From: Alisma plantago-aquatica
Taxonomy: Eukaryota > Streptophyta > Magnoliopsida > Alismatales > Alismataceae
Assembly: GCA_963693085.1 (NCBI GenBank)
Contig: OY856412.1
Span: 1,059,604,244 to 1,059,668,243, forward strand
Direction of reading: 5' to 3'
DNA length: 64,000 nucleotides
How positions within the stretch are numbered: the stretch's first letter is position 1; each line of letters begins with the position of its first letter. Below, piece by piece: positions 45,351 to 54,994 of this stretch. The translations under genes and the position numbers were made by a program. Under the pieces are notes generated by a model, which was not told where the DNA came from, did no database searches, and was given only the letters and a program-made list of their open reading frames with translations.

Positions 45351-45463
45351 TATGTTCGCTGAGTCTACAGAGACATAGGACTTAGGATGTCGAGTCTATT
45401 CTTAGTGTTTTCCAGTATATCTAATAGTGTCTTCTGCTCCTCAGGAGAAGAAGATAAGTAAGG

Positions 45464-46640
45464 ATGTCTGGACCACACGAGGAGTATGTGGCAGAAAGTA
45501 GTGTTGCTGCACCCCGAGAAGGTGCAAGGAACCCAGAAGTAGAGCAACCTGTACCTGAGCCACCCCAGTTTAACCAAGGTGACATGGGGAACCCAGCTGT
45601 CCAGACCATGTTCGGGCAGTTTATGATTGCCATGACACACATCACAGATAGGATGCCCATGCCTGCACTTAGGGAACCTGCTCAGTCTGAAGGACAAGGA
45701 ATCGACAAAACGTTTGAATGACTTCGCCGAGTCAGAGCGACTGAGTACCTTGGAACAGCTGATCCTGTAGATGCCGACCTGTGGTTAACCGAACTAGAGA
45801 AGTCTTTTAGAATCCTTAAAATCCCAGAAGTTGAGAAGGTTAGACATGTTGTCTATCTTCTCAAGGGGAGTGCTGGTCACTGGTGGACCATGGAAGAGCA
45901 GAAGAGGCCTGGTGTGGAAGTAGCATGGGAAGTCTTTCGTCGCGAATTTATCAATAGATATTTCCCTAAGACGTTCCTGGACGAGAAAATCTCTCATTTT
46001 GAGAAGTTAAGACAAGGTCTGATGAACATTAGCGAGTATGAGGCTAAGTTCATGGAGTTGTTGCGGTTCTATCCGCACATGGCTGCTACTGATGAAGAAA
46101 GGATCAGGCGGTTCGAGAAAGGGTTGAATGCTGATTTGACTACTCCCGTGTCTGCCCTAGAGAACCGGGAAATGTTTTCTACCTTCGTTGAGTCAGTCCA
46201 AAGGATAGAAAGGTACGTAGCAGAGAAGAGGCAAACCCATAAGAGATATCCCCAATTACAGAGATGTTCATCTAGATACTTCAAGAAACCTAGGTTTTCT
46301 ATGCCTACACCACCACCATCTAGACCTAGTGCTCAGACACAATGGACACTGAGTAGACGTAGAGGATGAATCCTACCACTACAAGGAGCTCACAGTTCAA
46401 CATCGATGTTAGTCACAGGACCACCAAGACCACAACAACTGGAAAGAAGTTGCTACATATGTGGGAAGGTGGGACATCTAATGAAAGACTGTAGAGCTAG
46501 ACCAGCAAGTGTAACCCAACCATAGAGGCAGAGTCAGCAAGGATCCCAGAGGAGGCAATTTCAAGGAGCAGCTAGAGGACGTGGACAAGCGTCCCAAGCT
46601 GGATCGTCAGCACCAAATCAACCTCAGGCGACATCAAGGT
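45464..46640 (+). pseudogene. Tekay-2 gag remnant
   Basis: Starts M-S-G-P-H-E-E-Y at 45464. A TGA at 45719 interrupts it, and the frame continues with Y-L-G-T-A-D-P-V-D-A and then G-S-A-G-H-W-W-T-M-E-E-Q (retrotrans_gag). 45890-46369 (159 codons) covers the rest of the gag core (W-E-V-F-R-R-E-F-I-N-R-Y-F-P). Near 46445 is C-Y-I-C-G-K-V-G-H-L-M-K-D-C, an intact CCHC zinc knuckle, in a frame broken by stops. Gag forms the particle shell and binds the RNA genome. Confidence 0.85.
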
Positions 46641-46648
46641 TCTATGCA

Positions 46649-47515
46649 ATGAACCCACCCGATGTAGTGATCAACCCTCGGGTTGTGGCAGGTCAGATGG
46701 AGTTGTTATATTCTGATATGTCTACATCCTGTATTGTATATGTTTTGATTGAACCGGGTGCTACACACTCCTTTATCACTCGAAGAGTGATCTGTAACTG
46801 CAGTATGATAGTCAGTCATAGGGCAGATAGCCTGTTGCTTAAGACTCCGTTGAGAGGGTCTGCTGTGTTGCAGGAAGTATGCTCTCCCTGAATCCTCTTC
46901 TTTTGTGATCATCGCATTCAAGTGGATCTTATACCACTTGAAATGTAAGGATTTGACATAATCCTTGGGATGGATACCTTGGAAAGGTATGGGGTTGTCT
47001 TGGATTGTGAATCCAAGCAAGCTGTGTTTGCTGATGAAAGTGACACATGGATCTTTCAAGGAGAGGGAAAGATTCTACCCACCTATCTGGTGTCAGCTAT
47101 GGTTGCTGAGAAGATGATGAGGCAAGGATGTTGTGCATTCTTAGCCCATGTGGTAGATACTACCATGGAGAGTCCTAACCCTGTTGAAGTTCCTTTAGTC
47201 AGGGAATTTGAAATTGTATTTCCTGAAGAACTTCCAGGTGTGCCACCGCCTCGGGAAGTTGATTTTGAAATCAATTTGATCCTAGATATACAACCTATAG
47301 GACAAACACCATATATGATGGCGCGTGCTGAGATGGCAGAACTCAAGAAACAACTGCAAGAGTTGCTTGAGAAGGGTTTCATCCGACCGAGTACTTCGCC
47401 TTGGGGTGCTCCGGTTCTTTTTGTTAAAAAGAAATACGAATCAATGCGGTTGTGCATTGACTATAGACAACTAAATAAAGTAACAATAAAGAATAAGTAT
47501 CGTTTGTCGAGGATT
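46649..47515 (+). pseudogene. Tekay-2 protease and first part of RT (before CACTA-B)
   Basis: 46649-46891 holds the protease active-site region with V-L-I-E-P-G-A-T-H-S-F-I. The catalytic aspartate of the family's D-S/P-G is glutamate here. After stops, 46970-47515 holds M-D-T-L-E-R-Y-G, the linker [15 protein letters not shown] and the RT fingers, with [10 protein letters not shown]. It ends at ...R-L-S-R-I, where CACTA-B begins. The next codons are at 54995. Confidence 0.85.
47513..47515. other. CACTA-B target-site duplication (ATT), left copy
   Basis: ATT precedes CACTA at 47516 and recurs at 54995-54997. Three bases is the CACTA family's duplication length. Removing 47516-54997 rejoins the RT codons exactly (S-R-I followed by D-D-L-F). 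Confidence 0.93.
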
Positions 47516-47965
47516 CACTACTACAGGAACAACATTCAGTGTCACTTTTCTGGGCGTCGGTTCTTTAGGATAACCGATGCCTATAATATTAGACGTAGGT
47601 TATTTAGGCAAACCGACGTCTATAATCGAAGACCAGCCAGACACGGGTACAACTTTGAATACAACGTCGGTTGTTTATAAAAAAATGACTCTTAAAGTCG
47701 CCCGCGAAATCCAATTTTTGAGCAAAACAATTAGTGTCACTTTCAGCGTCGGTTATGTAGATAAAAAACCGACGCGTATGTGCGATGGAAATTTGCGCGA
47801 TAAGTGTCACTTTCAGCGTCGGTTATCCTTTTATAACCGACACTGAAAGTGGTTCCCGCCAAATAATTTCGTGAAAATATCGTCCAATTAGACGTCGGTT
47901 GTTTAAAAAAACCGACGCCTAAACATCGTTAGCGTCGGTTGTTCTAAACAACCGACGCTATTTGG
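47516..47965. repeat. CACTA-B left terminal and subterminal repeats
   Basis: After the 16-bp terminal repeat come seven units built on GCGTCGGTT with its complement AACCGACGC (about 47551, 47591, 47660, 47746, 47813, 47890 and 47928). Several form hairpins, the last having arms of 12 bases (GCGTCGGTTGTT/AACAACCGACGC) around CTA. Such arrays are the binding sites for the element's TnpA-type protein. Confidence 0.9.
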
Positions 47966-48420
47966 GAACTTAATATCCCGCGATGCCCGACTCTTCCCCT
48001 TTATTCTATTTCATTGCGAGCCGATTGCCCTTTTTCTCTGCTGTCGCCGCCGATTTCCCTTTTTCTCTGCTCCTTCTTCTCCACGACAGCGCCGCCGCGC
48101 CGCCACTGCTGCTGCCTTCTTCTTCTCCGCCGCGCCCCCTTCTCCTGTGCTGCTGCTCACCGACGTGTCGCCGCTCCTTCTCCTCCGCCTGCCTGCCCGC
48201 CGCCGCCTGCCTGCAGCTCTTTCTCCGCTACCTGCCTGCCCGCCGCCGCCTGCCGCTCCCTACTCGTCGGAGTCGCTGCCGCTACCTGCCTGACTTGTGC
48301 CGGTGGTTCTGGAGCTCGCCGGTGTCGCCACCGCCCACGTACTCGACCAGCTCGACCTCGCCCTGCTCGCTTGCCCAGGTACCTGCCGACCTACCCAGGC
48401 GCGAAATTGGTTCTTTATAG
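47966..48420 (+). other. GC-rich, CT-rich segment of CACTA-B
   Basis: About 430 bases of CCGCCG/CTGCC-rich sequence in an otherwise AT-rich element. Plus-strand frames of 145 (47983-48420) and 154 codons (48014-48478) are open but dominated by Pro, Leu, Ser, Arg and Cys runs, and I see no domain. It contains a near-duplication of TGCCTGCCCGCCGCCGCCTG (about 48192 and 48234). Probably a promoter and untranslated first exon, or captured plant DNA. Confidence 0.5.
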
Positions 48421-48735
48421 GGTTCCTTTGTTCCATTTAACTCTGTTCCATTTAATTGACTCTGTTCCATTTAATTGAGCTAAATTAACTTTGTTAGTTT
48501 CATTTAATTGACTCTATTCCATTTAATCGACTCTATTTTCAGCTTCTAATCAAATTAATTAGTTTAGATTCATTCAAACATCTTTATAGGGTTCCTTTGT
48601 TCCATTTAACTCTGTTCCATTTAATTGACTCTGTTCCATTTAATGGCCAGCTAAATTAACTCGATGAAAATCATTTTACAATTTTTCCTTTGACTCTGTT
48701 CCATTTAATTGAGCTAAATTAACTTTGTCTTATTG
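48421..48735 (+). repeat. Short imperfect repeats TCTGTTCCATTTAATTGA, CACTA-B
   Basis: At least seven copies or near-copies of CTGTTCCATTTAATTGA, often with GAGCTAAATTAACTTTGTTAG between them. AT-rich; no gene. Confidence 0.75.
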
Positions 48736-48874
48736 TTTGTTCTTAATTAGATGTCTAGTCTATTTTAACACTACTGAGACATTTTTTGCTCATTAATTCT
48801 AGTGGATTATTATGACCTATGATGACCTAACAAGAAATCATGCTCTTAATGATATGATTCACATATCTATTATT

Positions 48875-49817
48875 GTGTTTGTTGGCCTAGAAACCCGTCC
48901 AAGATTGACTCATTAGGAGTAAATCTTGGATAGTCCCTGGTTTGGGACTGTTCTTGAACACCTAATCTCAGTTAGGATGTAAGTGTATAATGTGTATTGG
49001 GTTTTCGAGAAAATTTTGGTAGCATTTCCCCGTTTGTTCTCTAAGTACATATGTACTTAGAGAACAGCGGGGAAATGCTGCCGAAATTTTCTTGAAAACC
49101 CAATACACATTATACACTTACTAGTGAGATTAGGTGTTCAAGGATGGGATAGGTGGTACACATTTATTATATATAAGAATGACATCAAATGTGTTTGTTG
49201 GCCTAGAAACCCATCCAAGATTGACTCATTAGGAGTAAATCTTGGATAGTCCCCGGTTTGGGACTATTCTTGAACACCTAATCTCACTTAGGATGTAAGT
49301 GTATAATGTGTATTGGGTTTTCGAGAAAATTTCAGTAGCATTTCCCCGTTTGTTCTCTAAGTACATATGTACTTGGAGAACAGTGGGGAAATGCTGCCGA
49401 AAATTTCTTGAAAACCCAATACACATTATACACTTACTAGTGAGATTAGGTGTTCAAGGATGGGATAGGTAGTACACATTTATTATATATAAGAATGACA
49501 TCAAATGTGTTTGTTGGCCTAGAAACCCGTCCAAGATTGACTCATTAGGAGTAAATCTTGGATAGTCCCCGGTTTGGGACTGTTCTTGAACACCTAATCT
49601 CACTTAGGATGTAAGTGTATAATGTGTATTGGGTTTTCGAGAAAATTTCGGCAGCATTTCCCCGTTTGTTCTCTAAGTACATATGTACTTAGAGAACAGC
49701 GGGGAAATGCTACCGAAATTTTCTTGAAAACCCAATACACATTATACACTTACTAGTGAGATTAGGTGTTCAAGGATGGGATAGGTGGTACACATTTATT
49801 ATATATAAGAATGACAT
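48875..49817 (+). repeat. Three tandem 316-bp units, each a long inverted repeat, CACTA-B
   Basis: Units begin at GTGTTTGTTGGCC at 48875, 49191 and 49507. In each, about 190 bases are a near-perfect inverted repeat: 48953-49142, 49269-49458 and 49585-49774, centred on GTACATATGTAC. Arms run about 92-98 bases with a handful of mismatches. They lie before the first gene's ATG (49910) and may be in its leader or a separate transcript. Confidence 0.93.
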
Positions 49818-49909
49818 CACATTATACACTTAGGATGTAAGTGTATACCCTAATCTTTTCCTAATATATACTTGTTTCCTAATATATACTTGTTTTCTCT
49901 GATCATAGA

Positions 49910-50725
49910 ATGGATAGATCATGGATGTCCATTCGTAATTGTTGCACCCCAGAGTTTATATCTGGTCTTGATCAGTTTATTAGATTTGCCGAGGAACATA
50001 GGAAAAAACCTACAGATAGGTTCTACTATCCATGTAGGCATTGCGGTAACAACTTGAAAGTCAACATTGGTGAGGAAATCAAAAGTCATGTCATGTGCAA
50101 CAGGATTGTACAAGGCTATACAGAATGGCACTGGCATGGAGAGATTTCAAAATCGAAACCAGTAGATGTCAATAGCAGTGCTTGGGTGGAAGAAGAAATT
50201 GCCTCCGATGATAAGAGTGTCATCCAAAATAGTGGGGTCACTCTTCAAGCGTCGACTATGTACTTTGTAAGTGCAAATGATAAGAGTCCACGTGAAGCTA
50301 AAATGTCATATTACGGTGTCATTGAGGACATTTGGGAGTTTGACTACTTAGATTTCAAAATTCCGCTCTTTAAATGTAATTGGGTTGATAACACCAAAGG
50401 AGTTATAGTGGATGAATTGGGTTTCACTTTGGTGAACTTTGAAAAGATTGGCGAGAAGGGTGAACCATTCATATTGGCATCACAGGAGAAACAAATATTC
50501 TATATCGATGATCATGCGAATGATAAATGGTTGGTTGTTCTTCATGGTAAAAGACAATTCATTGAAGATCCTATAGATGAAGAAGAGTACTATGATAAGT
50601 ATGATGACTCCAGTCCATTCTCAGTTGGGTTGCCAACTCCACAAAATATTGAAGCTAATGATGACTTATATGTGCGCGGAGATCACAATGAAGGATTGTT
50701 AATTGATAAAAGATCACAATTTTAG
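49910..50725 (+). CDS. CACTA-B protein 1: Transpos_assoc fused to DUF4216, no catalytic core
   Basis: 271 codons, uninterrupted. Start chosen at M-D-R-S-W-M-S, the conserved start of plant CACTA transposases. Residues 1-79 are the Transpos_assoc domain (Y-Y-P-C-R-H-C-G-N-N, then K-S-H-V-M-C, ending T-E-W-H-W-H-G-E). Residues about 103-185 are the second half of DUF4216 (D-D-K-S-V-I-Q-N-S-G, then Y-Y-G-V-I-E-D-I-W-E-F-D-Y, then K-C-N-W-V-D). The usual transposase is about three times longer, and the DDE core, DUF4218 and first half of DUF4216 are missing. The join is at D-D near residue 103. The tail is acidic. It may bind DNA or a partner, but it cannot cut DNA. It may be translated as it stands. 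Confidence 0.85.
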   Translation: MDRSWMSIRNCCTPEFISGLDQFIRFAEEHRKKPTDRFYYPCRHCGNNLKVNIGEEIKSHVMCNRIVQGYTEWHWHGEISKSKPVDVNSSAWVEEEIASDDKSVIQNSGVTLQASTMYFVSANDKSPREAKMSYYGVIEDIWEFDYLDFKIPLFKCNWVDNTKGVIVDELGFTLVNFEKIGEKGEPFILASQEKQIFYIDDHANDKWLVVLHGKRQFIEDPIDEEEYYDKYDDSSPFSVGLPTPQNIEANDDLYVRGDHNEGLLIDKRSQF

Positions 50726-50731
50726 AGACAT

Positions 50732-50868
50732 GTATGTTTATACAAATGCTAAATGTTTGCCTTTTTCTAGTTAATACAAATGCTAAATGTTTGCCTTTTT
50801 CTAGTTAATACAAATGCTAAATGTTTTCCTTTTTCTAGTTAATACAAATGCTAAATGTTTGCCTTTTT
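50732..50868 (+). repeat. 34-bp tandem repeat between CACTA-B genes
   Basis: Four copies of TACAAATGCTAAATGTTTGC followed by CTTTTTCTAGTTAA, with one base change. They fill the gap between the two genes. Confidence 0.9.
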
Positions 50869-50882
50869 AATGACATTTTCAG

Positions 50883-53800
50883 ATGGCTGACCATGATGAG
50901 CATGATGTCCATGATGAGCATGAAGTCCATGATGAGCATGCTGTCCATGACGAGCATGGCGAGGATACCAATGTAAGTTCTAAAAACATATCCTGTATTT
51001 CTATAAAATTCATTATCTTCTAGTTATGTCATATATCCTATATTTCTATATTGGGCTAATTCAGTGTGTTTATTTTTGTCAAAATTTAGGTTGATGATGC
51101 ACATGTACCCACTGAAGCACTAGAGCAACTTGATGCGCAACACCAAACACTTAACAAGAAAAGGGGCATCACTCTGTTGAAGAAGTTAATAGCGCTAAGT
51201 GGCAGTGGATCCAAATTGGTTGTGGAGTTTGATAATGGAGGAAATGCAATTGGAGTGAACCACAATAATTTTGTAAACTATCTTGGGTGTACCACTCGGA
51301 GCCATTGTGGTGTAAAGTATGATAATTGGCATAAAGTTCCTCAGGGGAAAAAAGACTTGATATGGAAGGATTTATGCGTGAGTTATTATTATTTGCAATT
51401 CTATTTTGTAGATTACAAATTCTATTATTTGCAATTCTATTTTGGATACTAGTTAATAACATTTCTATTTTACAAAATCTGTTTGCATTGGATGAGAAGT
51501 TGCATCGTAAAAGTGTGATGCAACGCGCTGGAAAGATGCTTAGGAATTATAGGACAAATCTGAACAGAGAATACATAAAAGAGGGTGATAAGAAGAAGAA
51601 GTCAGCCCTTGAACAATGGAACTTCTTGGACAAAGAAGATTGGGACAATTTTGTTGCTTCAAGAAAATCTGAAGAATTCAAGGTATTAGGCGTCACTCCC
51701 AATTTAATTAATATACATTGTATTCACCTATTCAAGATTAACATTTAGTGCTACTAACCAAATCATTAATGTGCATACTAACTAGGCCCTCAGTGACGCA
51801 CAAAAAGCAAGGCGTGCACTGAATGTGCATGACCACACTATGGGTCCAAAAGGCTATGCAAGCGTTTGCCAAAGACTACAGGCAGAGTCTGCGGCTACTC
51901 AGGAGTCTGCTTCTACTGAGGAGTCTGCCACACCCATGCCTCGCCATGATATCTGGATAGCTGGGAGGCAAAACAAGAAGGGTGAAATAAAGAAGCCCGT
52001 AACTGCTGAGGCGGCTGCGAAAATGGTAAAATACAACTCTTAGAGCAATCGTTTGAATATTGATTATTTGTTAACTTACCAATTTCTGTTGATGGTGATT
52101 AGCGGGAGCTGCACGAGCAGTGGAAACAAGGCACGTTCATCCCTCAGGGCACACATGATGAATTGACAGTTGCTCTGGGTAACCTAGAGCATCCTGGACG
52201 TGTTAGGGGTGTAGGCGCTGGTGTGGGCATCAAAGCATTCTTTGGGCCATCCCAGCGCAAACCCAGAGCAGGACTTTCACAAGAAGAGGTAACCTATACT
52301 TTTTTTAGAATGTTGCTGCAAAAGGAAATTCAATAATAAGAAGCTAATGTTTCTTTTATCCATGTATAGGAGAATAAGAGAGTCGAGGATATAGTTGCTA
52401 AGAAGGTCAACGATGTAGTTGCTGAGAAGGTCAAGGAAGAATTTCTGCGGTGGCAGGCATCTTAGGCTTCCAATCAGCCTATGGCGACCCACTCTTCTCC
52501 TGATGTACAGACTACAAGTAATCCTGTAGACCCACCGCCTAACACGTCTGCTGTAAGTATTGTTTATGACATTGTAGTTAGTCTTTTCAAGTTGTTATGT
52601 TTTCAAGATGATATGTATAATATTCTTTACGTAAATTTGTAGGCATTGAAGCCATGCCGCTTAAGAATGCAAGACTACGTTGTTGTAGAGGCGCAGGCTT
52701 ACCCGTCCCTTCCTGGGGCAATGTTTCATGAGACTCCAATGCCACAGGGCTACGTTCGTGTGAGCCCGATACGTGTGTTACCCGATTGGAGAGAAGCTAC
52801 ATTGCCATATCCCCACCCGGATATTGATACACTTGTTGATGCAGAAGGCAGGGTCATATTGTGGCCCAAAGCAGATGTCGTCTACACTACTGAAATTGTA
52901 AGATAAATTTACATTGATTTAGACTGTTAATGTGTATATATGATGTCAACTGATCTGAAATTATATATACAGGTTAAAAAGAAGACACCAGGAGCACCTA
53001 GGCCTCCACCTCCACTTCCTGCATTACCAACTTGGGTTCCAACTGACCTAACATACCCGTTAGGTCCTGCTTGTAGGGGAATGGCATGTTGGCTACGGGC
53101 ACATAATATACATTGCCCGATAATTGTTTCTTTAGATGCAGATTATGCAGGTCAATCATACGATAGCTCTTTATTTATACAAGATATTATTGAGCTGTTT
53201 ATGTATGATTGGCTGAATACATCAATGATAGAGACATGGATAAGGTGAGATCTTGTTTATACATCCATATACCTTGTGTAAGATCCGGTGATCTGGTTTC
53301 TTATATATTAATGCATACGTAATACATGTTTTGCAGCTACTTAGTCGAAGATCATTGCAAACAATTTGCATTTGATCATGTGGGATTTTTGATTCCATCA
53401 TTGATTAGTATGGTAGCTAAAGACCCTGATACTGTTCAACAATACTGTATAGATGCTTTTACAATTTTTGGACAGCAAAAGAAGACGATAATAATAGCTC
53501 CATTCAATGTCAAGTAAGTTTACTTTATTTATAATTTGGACTTAAGAAAATTCCATTTTTATTGTGCATTTTGAGTTATTAATTGTTAACTTTTTACCTC
53601 TAGCGGTAAACATTGGGAGTTACTAGTTATTGTCCCCGGGACATTCACTGTTTATTATCTAGATCCCGCGGGAAGTACATTAAACACTAAAATTGGACAC
53701 ATAATGAGAATGCCATTATTCTGGTGAGAAATATTTCATTTTTGTATATGTTAACATCTCTTATTACATTACTATTTACTTATGCAATTTACTGTGTTAT

Positions 53801-54320
53801 ATTAACATGTAGGGGTTTAGATGCATTCAAAAAGGCTGGAGGAACGGTCCCAAGGAAAAAGAACCAGCCAATAAATTGGCAGAACGTACAAGTAAGTTCC
53901 CGACTCCAATGTATATATTATTGATATGAATTGTGCTTAGTTGTAGAATTTTGTATGTTTCAATTTATAGTGCGCTACACAAGACAATGGCTGGGCATGC
54001 ACATACTATGTGATGCGATTTATGCAGATGATTATCCGATATGCCGCATTGGACATCGATACCATACATGAGGTATTATATATAGTCTCATTAGTTAGTA
54101 TGAAATATATCAATCTTATTTTTATATTATTACTTATATATATACATCATTCTCTTTGTAAGTGTTTAAAACTGACAACACTACATGTAAATGCTTAAAA
54201 AATATACATGCTCCATATACGATGGAAGCATTAAATGAACTAAGAGAAGAATGGGCAAAAGCCATACAAGCAGTGGCAACTGTAAGATATAATTGGGATG
54301 TTGATAGCGATAATGAATGA
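50883..54320 (+). CDS. CACTA-B protein 2: TnpA-like domain and Ulp1-type cysteine protease, multi-exon
   Basis: ATG at 50883. Exons by GT/AG borders: 50883-50972, 51090-51377, about 51475-51682, 51786-52025, 52103-52288, 52370-52552, 52643-52897, 52973-53244, 53337-53513, 53604-53723, 53813-53891, 53971-54072, and a last one ending TGA 54318-54320. Exon 1 encodes D-E-H-D-V-H-type repeats. Exon 2 has K-K-R-G-I-T-L-L-K-K-L (plant CACTA TnpA-like). The last exons hold a Ulp1/C48 protease: His in N-G-K-H-W-E-L-L-V (53611), Asp in Y-Y-L-D-P-A-G (53662), Gln and Cys in Q-D-N-G-W-A-C (Cys 53998). Such enzymes process SUMO or ubiquitin-like proteins. A TAG at 52463-52465 in exon 6 interrupts it, and coding sequence clearly continues after it. 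The acceptors of exons 3 and 13 do not show a clear AG. Confidence 0.75.
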
Positions 54321-54565
54321 TACTTTGTAAATGAATTTTTATGAATGTTAATACATGTATTTGAATGTTTCTATAAGTGTGAATGTGAGAATTGAATTGA
54401 TGTCTGAATGTATCTACTTGTGTGAATTATTTTTTGTGAATTTTGCAGGTTTGTGGCCTGTTTGTAGGCTGATATCAATGGATGTCGTAAACCTGCAGTT
54501 CAGAAAACTGAACTGCAGGTTCTCATCCTGCTGACCAGCCACAGCAGGCCTGCAAACTGATATAA
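54321..54565. other. CACTA-B region after gene 2
   Basis: AT-rich. Contains an imperfect palindrome, AACCTGCAGTTCAG with CTGAACTGCAGGTT, at about 54491-54520. No gene. Confidence 0.6.
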
Positions 54566-54994
54566 AAAAAATAGATATAGGCGTCGGTTATTTATAGAAA
54601 ACCATCAGCAAAGACATACAGCGTCGGGTTTTTGCAAAACACCGATGCCTAATGTGGCCACAGCCGTACTGGAAATGGCGTCGGCTGTTCGTGTCAAACC
54701 GACGCCAAAAGGGTTCGCGCCACAAAAAACGGCGTCATCTAGGACACTTTCTGCGTCGGTCTTTTAGTAGATAACGGACGCCGAATGTGTCCTAGATGAC
54801 ACCATTTTCTGTGGCGCGAACCCTTTTGGCGTCGATTATCTACTAAAAGACCGATGCCTATAGGTTAAATAGGCGTCGGTTAAAAACCGACGCCGAAATG
54901 TTCGACCTTTAGCGGCGGCCACATAGGCGTCGCTCAGAAACCGACGCCAAAGGGGGTTAAACAACCGACGCCAAAGGCTGTTTCTATAGTAGTG
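54566..54994. repeat. CACTA-B right subterminal and terminal repeats
   Basis: Several GCGTCGGTT-type hairpin units (near 54578, 54618, 54674, 54870, 54926 and 54950). One larger inverted repeat, about 54706-54827, has arms beginning AAAAGGGTTCGCGCCACA. The terminus at 54979-54994 is TGTTTCTATAGTAGTG. Confidence 0.9.

Larger units (their letters stand above)
47516..54994 (+). mobile_element. CACTA-B: 7.5-kb CACTA transposon with Ulp1 gene and no transposase core
   Basis: Termini are CACTACTACAGGAACA at the left and, as reverse complement, CACTACTATAGAAACA at the right (14 of 16 identical), with ATT duplication. Both ends carry subterminal hairpin repeats. Inside lie a GC-rich leader, three tandem 316-bp inverted-repeat units, a first gene fusing Transpos_assoc to DUF4216, and a second multi-exon gene with TnpA-like and Ulp1 domains. 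The Transposase_21 catalytic core and DUF4218 are absent, so it cannot transpose by itself. Its intact ends imply that a related autonomous element mobilised it. Confidence 0.95.

Noticed and set aside
47083..47457. 124-codon minus-strand frame in Tekay-2
   Set aside because: Antisense shadow of the protease-RT linker coded on the plus strand.
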